DNA of 64,000 bases from an uncultured Clostridium sp. (GTDB taxonomy: Bacteria > Bacillota > Clostridia > TANB77 > CAG-508), in assembly GCA_902462295.1 (NCBI GenBank), contig CABQAZ010000001.1, forward strand, positions 124,001 to 188,000, read 5' to 3'. The translations under genes were made by a program, and so were the position numbers. The notes below the pieces were generated by a model. That model ran no database searches. It saw nothing but the letters and a program-made list of their open reading frames with translations, and had not been told where the DNA came from. This document shows positions 54,988-63,057 of this stretch, piece after piece. Every line of letters begins with the position of its first letter. The stretch's first letter is position 1.

Positions 54988-55479
54988 ATGGCAGGAGCTA
55001 TAATGGACAAAGTATGGGGACTATTCGGAGGAGTAGACCAGGGAGAAACAGAAGAATATGATGATGAGGATGTTTATGAATATAATGATAAATCATCTGA
55101 ATATGATAGTGATGATGAAGAAAGAAAATTTTTCGGAGGTAAAAAAGGAAAAGTAGTTCCTTTAAATGCACAAGGACAACCTGTAAAAATGGTAATTTCT
55201 CAACCAACTTCATTTGAACAATCAGAAGAAATATGCAGTTTATTAAAAGAGAAAAAATCAGTAATTGTCAATTTAGAATATGTTAACAAAGATGTAGCAA
55301 GAAGAATAGTTGACTTTATTAGTGGAGGAGTATATGCATTAGATGGACACATTCAAAAAATATCAAATTCAATATTCTTAATTGCACCAATGAATTATGA
55401 AATAACAAACGAAATGGCTAGAGAAGAAATAAAAAGTAAATTATCTGTTTCATGGTTAAAAAATAACAATATAAATTAA
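54988..55479 (+). CDS. sepF: Cell division protein SepF
   Basis: FtsZ-bundling septum protein that also anchors FtsZ to the membrane. 163 residues: an N-terminal amphipathic helix (MAGAIMDKVWGLFGG), an acidic linker (EEYDDEDVYEYND) and the SepF core (VVISQPTSFEQ-type start seen as MVISQPTSFEQSEEI, VIVNLEYVNKDVARRIVDFISGG, LDGHIQKISNSIFLIAP). AGGAGG lies 8 bases before the ATG. divIVA follows in 40 bases. Confidence 0.97.
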   Translation: MAGAIMDKVWGLFGGVDQGETEEYDDEDVYEYNDKSSEYDSDDEERKFFGGKKGKVVPLNAQGQPVKMVISQPTSFEQSEEICSLLKEKKSVIVNLEYVNKDVARRIVDFISGGVYALDGHIQKISNSIFLIAPMNYEITNEMAREEIKSKLSVSWLKNNNIN

Positions 55480-55519
55480 ACAGGAATAAAACCTTTCAAA
55501 AGAACGGAGGCTATCTAAT

Positions 55520-56008
55520 ATGATTACACCATTAGATATAGAAAATAAGAAATTTAATAAACAAATGATGAATGGATATAATGTAGACGAAGTAGATGAA
55601 TTTTTAGACCAAATTATGCAAGATTATGAAACAAACTATAAAGAATTAGCAACAATGACTGCAAAAGTTGATGAACTAAATAATGCTTTAAATCATTACA
55701 AAACAATAGAAAATACTTTACAAAATACACTAGTAATGGCACAATCAACTGCAGAAGAGGTAAAAAGTGTAGCAAAACAACAAGCAGATCAAATAGTTTC
55801 AGAAGCACAAAAAGAAGCTGAAAATATATTAAGAAACTCTAAAGAAAACACAGTAAAAGCCTTGAATGAAATTGAACAACAAACAAGACTTAAAGAACAA
55901 CAATTTAATGATGTAAAACAACAATTTGATATATATAAAGCAAAAATGGAATCATTATTAATATCTCAATCAGAGTTAATTAAAGAAATAAATAAAAATG
56001 AAGATTAA
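55520..56008 (+). CDS. divIVA: DivIVA-family pole/septum protein
   Basis: 162 residues. The membrane-binding N-terminus MITPLDIENKKFNKQMMNGYNVDEVDEFLDQI is the DivIVA signature, followed by a long coiled coil. It recruits division and wall-synthesis factors to curved membrane. ACGGAGG precedes the ATG. sepF-divIVA order is conserved; the ileS that often follows is absent. Confidence 0.95.
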   Translation: MITPLDIENKKFNKQMMNGYNVDEVDEFLDQIMQDYETNYKELATMTAKVDELNNALNHYKTIENTLQNTLVMAQSTAEEVKSVAKQQADQIVSEAQKEAENILRNSKENTVKALNEIEQQTRLKEQQFNDVKQQFDIYKAKMESLLISQSELIKEINKNED

Positions 56009-56025
56009 ACAAAAGAAGAAGTCGG

Positions 56026-56089
56026 AATTCAGGGGTATTCCTTTGATTCTGGGAAGTTTCCAGAATTTAAAGAATATCTCTGAATTTTT
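56026..56089 (+). terminator. Two-tier hairpin after divIVA, probable terminator
   Basis: An outer 15-bp stem (56026-56040 with 56072-56086, two G-T pairs) encloses a second 7-bp hairpin (56046-56052 with 56060-56066). The outer stem runs into TTT. Larger and more elaborate than the other terminators here; no T-box or other leader motif was recognised. Confidence 0.55.
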
Positions 56090-56095
56090 ACAATG

Positions 56096-56125
56096 TTACA
56101 GAAATATTAAAACTATATTACAATT
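56096..56125 (+). promoter_or_regulatory. 30-bp element upstream of the rsmD promoter
   Basis: Matches 54870-54899 at 27 of 30 positions, including the TTACA and ATATTACAATT parts, and lies 12 bases before TTGACA. Confidence 0.5.
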
Positions 56126-56137
56126 TAGTTAAAACAC

Positions 56138-56165
56138 TTGACATTATAGAAAAAAAGAATAAAAT
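56138..56165 (+). promoter_or_regulatory. Predicted promoter for rsmD
   Basis: TTGACA at 56138-56143, 16 bases, TAAAAT at 56160-56165, about 30 bases before the start. Confidence 0.6.
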
Positions 56166-56196
56166 ATTAGTATAAAAGAAAGGCTGAAATTGACAA

Positions 56197-56763
56197 ATGA
56201 GAATAATAAGTGGAAAAGCAAGAGGAACAAAATTATATACATTAGATGGAATGAACACAAGACCAACATTAGACAGAGTAAAAGAATCAATTTTTAATAT
56301 AATACAAAATAAAATAGAAGACTCAAAAGTATTAGACTTATTTGCAGGAAGTGGAGCAATAGGATTAGAATGTATAAGTAGAGGAGCTAAAGAAGCAATT
56401 TTATGTGACAAGTCAAAAGAAGCCATAGAAATAATAAAAAAGAATGCACAAAAAACACATATGGAGGAACAAGTACAAATATTAAATACAGATTATGAAA
56501 CATGTTTAGAAAAAATAAAAAAACAGCAATTTGATATAATATATTTAGACCCGCCATATGAAACAAATTATATTGTAGAAGCTTTAAAAAAAATAATTGA
56601 ATTTGAGATGGCAACAAATGAAAGTATTATAATAGTAGAAACAGATGATGAAAAAAGAATACTCAAAGAAATTGAAGACTTAGAAGTAAAAATTGTTGAC
56701 AAAAGAAAATATGGAAGAGCAACAATAATATTTCTGAAATCAGAAATGCCTAGAAAGGGGTAA
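56197..56763 (+). CDS. rsmD: 16S rRNA (guanine-966-N2)-methyltransferase
   Basis: 188 residues. MRIISGKARGTKL and RPTLDRVKESIFNII are the conserved RsmD start. VLDLFAGSGAIGLECISRGA binds SAM and YLDPPY is the N-methyltransferase catalytic motif. AAAGGCTG precedes the ATG. In many Firmicutes coaD follows; here a coiled-coil protein gene does, 3 bases after the stop. Confidence 0.96.
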   Translation: MRIISGKARGTKLYTLDGMNTRPTLDRVKESIFNIIQNKIEDSKVLDLFAGSGAIGLECISRGAKEAILCDKSKEAIEIIKKNAQKTHMEEQVQILNTDYETCLEKIKKQQFDIIYLDPPYETNYIVEALKKIIEFEMATNESIIIVETDDEKRILKEIEDLEVKIVDKRKYGRATIIFLKSEMPRKG

Positions 56764-56766
56764 ACA

Positions 56767-57270
56767 ATGGAAATCTTTACATTTTTAGAAACATTAGAAG
56801 ACATATTAGAAAATAGCAGAAATGTACCATTTACAAATAAGGGAATGGTAGATAAAGAAGAAATGCTTGAAATAATAAAAGAAATAAGAATTAAATTACC
56901 AGATGAGTTAAAACAAGCAAAATGGGTAAAAGAAGAAAGACAAAGAATATTAGTTGAGGCTCAAAAAGAAGCTGATGGAATTGTAAAAGAAGCAGAAAAT
57001 AGAATTATATCTATGATAGATGAACATGAAATAACACGAAAAGCATATGAACAAAAAGCAGAAATAATAGAAACAGCAAATGAAATGTCAAGAGAAATAT
57101 CACAAGGAACAAAAGAATATGCAAACAATTTACTTGATACAACAGAAAAAGTATTAACAGATACATTAGCTAAACTAGAAAAAAATCTTAGTGAAGCAAT
57201 AAACTTAATGGAAATGTCATTAGAAGATACAATAAAAACAATTCAGAACAGTAAAAAGGAACTTCAATAA
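56767..57270 (+). CDS. Coiled-coil protein, DivIVA/ATPase-b-like
   Basis: 167 residues, soluble. After MEIFTFLETLEDILENSRNV the protein is almost entirely helical with heptad patterns (KEERQRILVEAQKEADGIVKEAEN...), similar in composition to DivIVA-like and ATP-synthase-b-like proteins found next to rsmD and coaD in Clostridia. Its start is 3 bases after the rsmD stop, so translation is coupled. Specific function unknown. Confidence 0.75.
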   Translation: MEIFTFLETLEDILENSRNVPFTNKGMVDKEEMLEIIKEIRIKLPDELKQAKWVKEERQRILVEAQKEADGIVKEAENRIISMIDEHEITRKAYEQKAEIIETANEMSREISQGTKEYANNLLDTTEKVLTDTLAKLEKNLSEAINLMEMSLEDTIKTIQNSKKELQ

Positions 57271-57275
57271 AAATT

Positions 57276-57314
57276 GGGGGCACCCCTTTCAAAAAAGAAG
57301 GGAGTGCCTCTTTT
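57276..57314 (+). terminator. Intrinsic terminator
   Basis: A 12-position stem (57279-57290 with 57297-57308) with one C-A mismatch and one T-G pair, then CTCTTTT. Ends the rsmD unit just before ftsK. Confidence 0.8.
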
Positions 57315-57334
57315 AAACGAAAGGAAGTATAAAA

Positions 57335-59767
57335 ATGGCAAAAAGAAAAAGTAAAGGAAGAAAAACAAAAAAGAAATCAATAGATTTAGGAGTAATTGTA
57401 ACAATAATATTAAGTATTTTGCTAACAGTATTAATATACACAGAATCAGGATATATAGGAATAGTACTTAGTGACTTTTTTGGAGGAATGTTTGGAATAA
57501 TAAAATATATATTACCAATAGGAGCATTTGCAGTATCAATAAAAATGGCATGTAAAGATGATGATGGTTATATAACTTCAAAAATATTTCAATATGCTTT
57601 ATTATTAATATTTGTAGCGGTTATTTTAAGTGTATATGAAATATGTAATGGGGAAATAAGTATAGAACAAAATATATCAGAAGTAGTAAAAGATGCATAT
57701 GCACTTGGAGAAAACAATATAGGAGGTGGAGCATTAGGAACGATTGCTGCAGTACCACTATTCAAATTATTTGGAAAAATAGGAACAATAATATTAAGTA
57801 TAGGAGCATCTTTGATTTTATTTGCTATTACATTTGGAGTTGATATTTCTGCAATGATAAGTAACTGGATTCAATCAGGAGTTGAAGTACGAAAAGAAAA
57901 ACATGAAGAAAGAATGATAGCAAGAGAAGAATATGAAGAGGCAAGAAGACAACAACAAATAAAAGTACATAAAGAAGGGAAAAGATCCAAAACAATAAAA
58001 GAAAACAGAAAAGCATATTTAGAAATTGAAGATGATAATGAATCACAAAAAGAAATTCAACCAGAACAAATAAAAATTAATTTAAACGGAAGAACAATAG
58101 AAGAAGAAAGTAATAACAACAGAGGTAGAAAAAAATTTAAACATGAAAAAGATGATTTAGTACCATTAGGAATGGAAGAAAAGCCAAAAATGGAGCCAGA
58201 CTTTATAGAGGGAAATTTATTCAAAAAAGAAGAAGAGAAAAAAGAAGAAAAAGTAAAAGAAGTTTTACAATTAGAACATGCAATGGCAGTTGAAGATGAA
58301 CATTATGAATATCCACCAGTAGAATTATTAAGTAAAGGAACTAAAAAAGCAATAAAAGGTGGAGCAAAAGCATTAACAGAAGTAGCAACAAGACTACAAA
58401 AAACTCTATATAGTTTTGGAGTACAAGCAAAAGTAGAAAATGTATCAGTAGGCCCTGCAATCACAAGATATGAACTAAAACCAGCAGAAGGAGTACGAGT
58501 AAGCAAAATTGCTAATTTAGCAGATGATATAGCATTAAACTTAGCAGCAGAAACAATAAGAATTGAAGCACCAATTCCAGGGAAACAAGCAGTCGGAATA
58601 GAAGTACCAAATACAGAAAAAGAAACAGTACATTTTAGAGAAGTTGTAGAAAGTGATGCATTTCAAGACAGTAAATCAAAATTAAGTGTAGCATTAGGAA
58701 AAGATGTTGCGGGAAACATGGAAATAGCGGATATTGCAAAAATGCCACATGCTTTAATAGCTGGAGCAACAGGTTCTGGAAAGAGTGTATGTATAAATAC
58801 AATAATAACAAGTATAATATATAAAGCTAAACCAAGTGAAGTAAAATTTGTAATGGTAGACCCAAAAGTAGTAGAATTATCTGTTTACAATGGTATACCA
58901 CACTTATTAATACCAGTAGTAACAGACCCTAAAAAAGCTGCTGGAGCATTAGCTTGGGCTGTACAAGAAATGGATAATAGATATAATTTATTTGCACAAA
59001 AAGGTGTTAGAGATTTAAAAGGATATAATGTTTTAGCAGAAAAAGAAGGAACAGGAACATTACCACAAATTGTTATAATAATTGATGAGTTAGCAGATTT
59101 AATGATGGTAGCAGCAAAAGAAGTTGAAGATTCAATATGTAGACTAGCACAAAAAGCAAGAGCTGCAGGAATGCACTTGATAATTGCAACTCAACGTCCA
59201 TCTGTTGATGTAATTACCGGTATAATTAAAGCAAATATACCTTCAAGAATTGCTTTTGCAGTATCATCACAAGTAGATTCAAGAACAATTTTAGACCAAA
59301 TTGGTGCAGAAAAGTTATTAGGAAAAGGAGATATGTTATTTTACCCATCAGGTGCTCCAAAACCAGTAAGAGTTCAAGGTGCTTTTGTATCAGATGAGGA
59401 AGTAGAAAAAATAGTATCATTTGTAAAATCAAATGGAGAAGCTACATATAATGAAGATATATTAGAAACAATAGAGAATGGAAATAAAACAGATAAAGAG
59501 ATATCTCAAGAACAAGACGCAGATGATGATACAGATCCATTTTTAATGGACGCAATAGATGTAGTTGTAGAAACAGGACAAGCTTCAACATCATTTATCC
59601 AAAGAAGATTTAAAGTTGGGTATGCAAGAGCTGGTAGAATTATTGACCAAATGGAGGAAAGAGGGGTTATTTCTGGATATCAAGGAAGTAAGCCTCGTCA
59701 AGTGCTTATGTCTCTAGAAAAATTACAAGAGTTAAAAATGGGTACAGCAGAGCAAAAAGAAGCTTAA
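57335..59767 (+). CDS. ftsK: FtsK/SpoIIIE DNA translocase
   Basis: 810 residues. A basic N-terminus, about four membrane helices (25-190), a charged linker (about 190-320), then the motor: the VGPAITRYELKPAEGVRVSKI beta domain, Walker A GATGSGKS (477-484), Walker B VIIIDELADLMM, and ATQRPSVDVITG. The C-terminal gamma winged helix (STSFIQRRFKVGYARAGRIIDQME) reads DNA polarity signals. It pumps chromosome DNA through closing septa. Whether it serves vegetative division or sporulation cannot be told here. Confidence 0.97.
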   Translation: MAKRKSKGRKTKKKSIDLGVIVTIILSILLTVLIYTESGYIGIVLSDFFGGMFGIIKYILPIGAFAVSIKMACKDDDGYITSKIFQYALLLIFVAVILSVYEICNGEISIEQNISEVVKDAYALGENNIGGGALGTIAAVPLFKLFGKIGTIILSIGASLILFAITFGVDISAMISNWIQSGVEVRKEKHEERMIAREEYEEARRQQQIKVHKEGKRSKTIKENRKAYLEIEDDNESQKEIQPEQIKINLNGRTIEEESNNNRGRKKFKHEKDDLVPLGMEEKPKMEPDFIEGNLFKKEEEKKEEKVKEVLQLEHAMAVEDEHYEYPPVELLSKGTKKAIKGGAKALTEVATRLQKTLYSFGVQAKVENVSVGPAITRYELKPAEGVRVSKIANLADDIALNLAAETIRIEAPIPGKQAVGIEVPNTEKETVHFREVVESDAFQDSKSKLSVALGKDVAGNMEIADIAKMPHALIAGATGSGKSVCINTIITSIIYKAKPSEVKFVMVDPKVVELSVYNGIPHLLIPVVTDPKKAAGALAWAVQEMDNRYNLFAQKGVRDLKGYNVLAEKEGTGTLPQIVIIIDELADLMMVAAKEVEDSICRLAQKARAAGMHLIIATQRPSVDVITGIIKANIPSRIAFAVSSQVDSRTILDQIGAEKLLGKGDMLFYPSGAPKPVRVQGAFVSDEEVEKIVSFVKSNGEATYNEDILETIENGNKTDKEISQEQDADDDTDPFLMDAIDVVVETGQASTSFIQRRFKVGYARAGRIIDQMEERGVISGYQGSKPRQVLMSLEKLQELKMGTAEQKEA

Positions 59768-59803
59768 AATATTTATTAACCTAAAATAAAGAAAGGAGAA
59801 GAA

Positions 59804-61333
59804 ATGTTAGAAAAAATACTAAAAAAGGACAGAAATGAAGAACTAGAAAGAACTTTAGAAGAAAAAAAAGTAGATGAACAAGCAAAAAATCTTCTCCAAG
59901 GAATATTATATAAAATTGAAGTTTCATACAATGATTATAAAAAAGTAAAAGGAATAGAACAAACAGAAAAAGAATATGTAAATCAACTAATATTAGATAT
60001 AAAAATTAATTGTAATCAAATAAAAGTAGTAAAATTAAGTCAAAAAATAGAAGATGATGAAATTCAAAAAGAACTAAAGAAAAATAAATTTTATATAGGA
60101 AAAGAAGAAATTATAAGCTATCCCATAGAAAGAAAAATATTATATGCAATAGAAAAAAAATCAAGCAATAACAAAATATTAAACAATAAATATGGAGAAG
60201 CAACAATAGCGGTTTCAGACTTTATAAATACAGGAAAAAACATAGACAGAGTTGAAGTATTAAGAGATTTTAATGGTTGGTCATGGACAACGATAAAAAA
60301 AGAAATAGAAAATATTGATGCAAACTTAATTTACCAAATTTACCAAATATTATTTGGTAAAGAATTCTTAGATAATTGGTGTAGAGATAAAGACGGAATA
60401 ATAGATTATTTTGAAGTCATAGTAGATGAATATAGTAATATATATGGAAAAGAAAAAATAGAAAAAATAAAAGATTTATTGATAAAAATTGCAATAATAA
60501 ATGAAATAAAAGAAAATAAAGAATTTGCAGAAAACATATCACAAAAGCTAATAAAATTAAATAAAGAATTAGAAGAATTTGAGGATACACAAGCAAATAT
60601 AAATAGAATTTCAGAACATAGAAATCAAGCAATGAAAAAATTAAATGATATTGAAAAGATATTGGGGCAAGAGACAAGATTAAAGGAAGAATATAAAAAA
60701 AGAAATGATAAAGCACCAATAGAAAAAAAGATATTTAATATAAATGTACTAAAACAAGAATTAAATGGACAAAAACAAAAATTATTAAATGAAATAAATG
60801 AAGATAATTATTTATTAAATCCACTGAACTATTTGCAAGAAAAAAATATAAGAATACAAGAAAAAGAAGCGTTAGAAGTTAGTAATTTTAATCAAAAACA
60901 AAAAGAAGAATTATTAGTAGATTTTATAAAAGAATTTTTATATTGTTTAAATATAAAAATTAAAGAAATAACAGAATCAGAGGAAATATTAAAATTAATA
61001 TATAAATTTAGGTATTTTATGTGTTTACCATTTAATTTAGAAAAAAGCATAAAAGATGTAAAAAAAATAGAAAAAGATATTATAAAAACAGAAAAAATAT
61101 TAGTAAAAAAAGCAATAGAAAAAAAAGTTATTTCAAACATACCATTTGAAATAATGAAACATGTATTTGAAACAAGAATTATAATATTAGAAGAACTATA
61201 TTATAAAATAACAACAGAATTTGAAAAATACTATGTACAAATATTTGATGAGAATATAACTGAAGAAAAATTTGAAATACCACCATTAGAAAAGGTAAAA
61301 ATAAATAAAAAAATAAAAATATTTAAAGATTAA
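59804..61333 (+). CDS. Unrecognised helical protein
   Basis: 509 residues, Lys/Glu/Ile-rich and predicted almost wholly helical, with long coiled coils around 245-320. No membrane segment, signal or known motif. A folded patch near 160 (RVEVLRDFNGWSWTTIKKEIENID) has Trp-Ser-Trp, and another near 375 (IKEFLYCLNIKIKEI) is hydrophobic. AAAGGAG precedes the ATG. It lies between ftsK and the beta-CASP hydrolase with short gaps. It resembles the 765-residue gene at 10348 in composition, but I see no clear homology. Confidence 0.7.
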   Translation: MLEKILKKDRNEELERTLEEKKVDEQAKNLLQGILYKIEVSYNDYKKVKGIEQTEKEYVNQLILDIKINCNQIKVVKLSQKIEDDEIQKELKKNKFYIGKEEIISYPIERKILYAIEKKSSNNKILNNKYGEATIAVSDFINTGKNIDRVEVLRDFNGWSWTTIKKEIENIDANLIYQIYQILFGKEFLDNWCRDKDGIIDYFEVIVDEYSNIYGKEKIEKIKDLLIKIAIINEIKENKEFAENISQKLIKLNKELEEFEDTQANINRISEHRNQAMKKLNDIEKILGQETRLKEEYKKRNDKAPIEKKIFNINVLKQELNGQKQKLLNEINEDNYLLNPLNYLQEKNIRIQEKEALEVSNFNQKQKEELLVDFIKEFLYCLNIKIKEITESEEILKLIYKFRYFMCLPFNLEKSIKDVKKIEKDIIKTEKILVKKAIEKKVISNIPFEIMKHVFETRIIILEELYYKITTEFEKYYVQIFDENITEEKFEIPPLEKVKINKKIKIFKD

Positions 61334-61359
61334 ATTTATTTTTAGGAAAGGAAAAAATT

Positions 61360-63003
61360 ATGAAAATCACATTTTTAGGAGCAACAAAAATAGTTACAGG
61401 TTCAAACTTTTTAGTAGAAGCAGCAGGAAAAAGATTTTTAGTAGATTGTGGGATGTATCAAGGAAAAGCAGAATTAGAAATGGAAAATTATAATGAGTTT
61501 GATTATAATCCTGCAGATATTGACTTTATGTTATTAACACATGCACATATAGACCATTCAGGAAGAATTCCTAAATTATATAATGAAGGATTTAAAGGAC
61601 CAATATATGCACATAAGGCAACATGTGACTTATGTGGAATAATGTTACCAGACAGTGGTCATATACAAGAAATGGAATCAGAATGGAAAAATAAGAAAAG
61701 AATAAGAAAAGGAGAAGAAGTAGTACCACCATTATATACTGCAGAAGATGCAATTAATTGTCAAGAACTTTTTGTTCCAGTACAATATGATGAAATAATA
61801 GAAATTAATGAAAATATATATGTAAGATTCAATGATGCTGGACATATGTTAGGGTCAAGTATAATTGAAATATGGGCAAAAGAAGATGGTAAAGAAACAA
61901 AAGCAGTATTTACAGGAGATATAGGAAATAATGATTTACCATTATTAGATTCTCCTACAATGATAGAAAATTGTGATTATTTAGTTATGGAATCAACATA
62001 TGGAAGTAGATTGCATGTAAAAAATAATCAAAAAGCAGAGATATTTTTAAATGTAGTATCAGAAACAATCGACAGAGGTGGAACAGTTGTAATACCATCA
62101 TTTGCTGTAGGAAGAACACAAGAAATATTATATGAATTAAATAAAATAAAAGAAAATACTGATGATGAAGAATTTAAAAGAAAATATAGAACATTAATGA
62201 AAGTTCCAGTATATGTAGATAGTCCTCTTGCTATATCTGCAACAGAAATATTTAAACAAAATACAGAACTTTTTGAAGATGAAATAAAAGAAGAAATGGA
62301 AAGAGGAGACAATCCATTAGAATTTCCAGGATTAAAATTCACACAAACAGCAGATGAATCTAAAGCACTAAATGAAAGTAATGAACCATCTATAATAATT
62401 TCAGCAAGTGGAATGTGTGATGTAGGAAGAATAAAACATCATTTAAAACATAATATTTGGAATCCAAATAGTACAATACTTTTTGTTGGATATCAAGCAC
62501 CAGGAACACTTGGATATTCAATAGTAAATGGAGCCAAAAAAGTAACAATATTTGGAGAAGAGTTTGCTGTAAATGCAAGAATAGAATATATTGAAGGATA
62601 TTCAGGACATGCAGACCAAGAATGGTTAATGAATTTTGTATATTCATTTATTTCAAAACCAAAACACATATTTTTAGTACATGGAGAAGAAGAATCACAA
62701 GAAGTTTTAAGAGACAAAATAGTAGAAGAAACTGGAATAGGAGTTACTATACCAGATTATGGAGAAACTTATGAATTATGTGATGACTTAAAAGTTGTAA
62801 ACAAAATAAAAGTTAGAAAAGCAAAAACTTTAAGACAAGAAATTTTAGATAGATTAAATAAATTAAATCATGAAATTGAAGATATGAATACTAGTGTTAA
62901 AGAAGATGTTGAAAATAGTAGTTTACATGATGAAGATATGTTTAGAATAAATGAGAAAATTAAAGATTTAGAAAAACAAATTTTAAATATAATAGAGGGA
63001 TAA
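61360..63003 (+). CDS. Beta-CASP metallo-beta-lactamase RNA hydrolase
   Basis: 547 residues. Zinc motif LTHAHIDHSGRIP, the FNDAGHMLGSS His, FTGDIGN Asp, VMESTYGSR, then the beta-CASP domain (IPSFAVGRTQEILYEL, IIISASGMCDVGRIKHHL, GYSGHADQEWL). These are the marks of CPSF73/YsgC-type RNA-processing nucleases, distinct from RNase J. About 80 extra C-terminal residues form a helical tail. AGGAAAGG precedes the ATG. Confidence 0.92.
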   Translation: MKITFLGATKIVTGSNFLVEAAGKRFLVDCGMYQGKAELEMENYNEFDYNPADIDFMLLTHAHIDHSGRIPKLYNEGFKGPIYAHKATCDLCGIMLPDSGHIQEMESEWKNKKRIRKGEEVVPPLYTAEDAINCQELFVPVQYDEIIEINENIYVRFNDAGHMLGSSIIEIWAKEDGKETKAVFTGDIGNNDLPLLDSPTMIENCDYLVMESTYGSRLHVKNNQKAEIFLNVVSETIDRGGTVVIPSFAVGRTQEILYELNKIKENTDDEEFKRKYRTLMKVPVYVDSPLAISATEIFKQNTELFEDEIKEEMERGDNPLEFPGLKFTQTADESKALNESNEPSIIISASGMCDVGRIKHHLKHNIWNPNSTILFVGYQAPGTLGYSIVNGAKKVTIFGEEFAVNARIEYIEGYSGHADQEWLMNFVYSFISKPKHIFLVHGEEESQEVLRDKIVEETGIGVTIPDYGETYELCDDLKVVNKIKVRKAKTLRQEILDRLNKLNHEIEDMNTSVKEDVENSSLHDEDMFRINEKIKDLEKQILNIIEG

Positions 63004-63057
63004 TATAAAATTATAAACAAAAGAAGTGTAAGTGCTGGATAAAGAAAGGAAAATACA

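Noticed and set aside
56026..56196. T-box leader or riboswitch before rsmD
   Set aside because: No T-box consensus, specifier loop or antiterminator motif was seen; only a nested hairpin and a promoter are supported.
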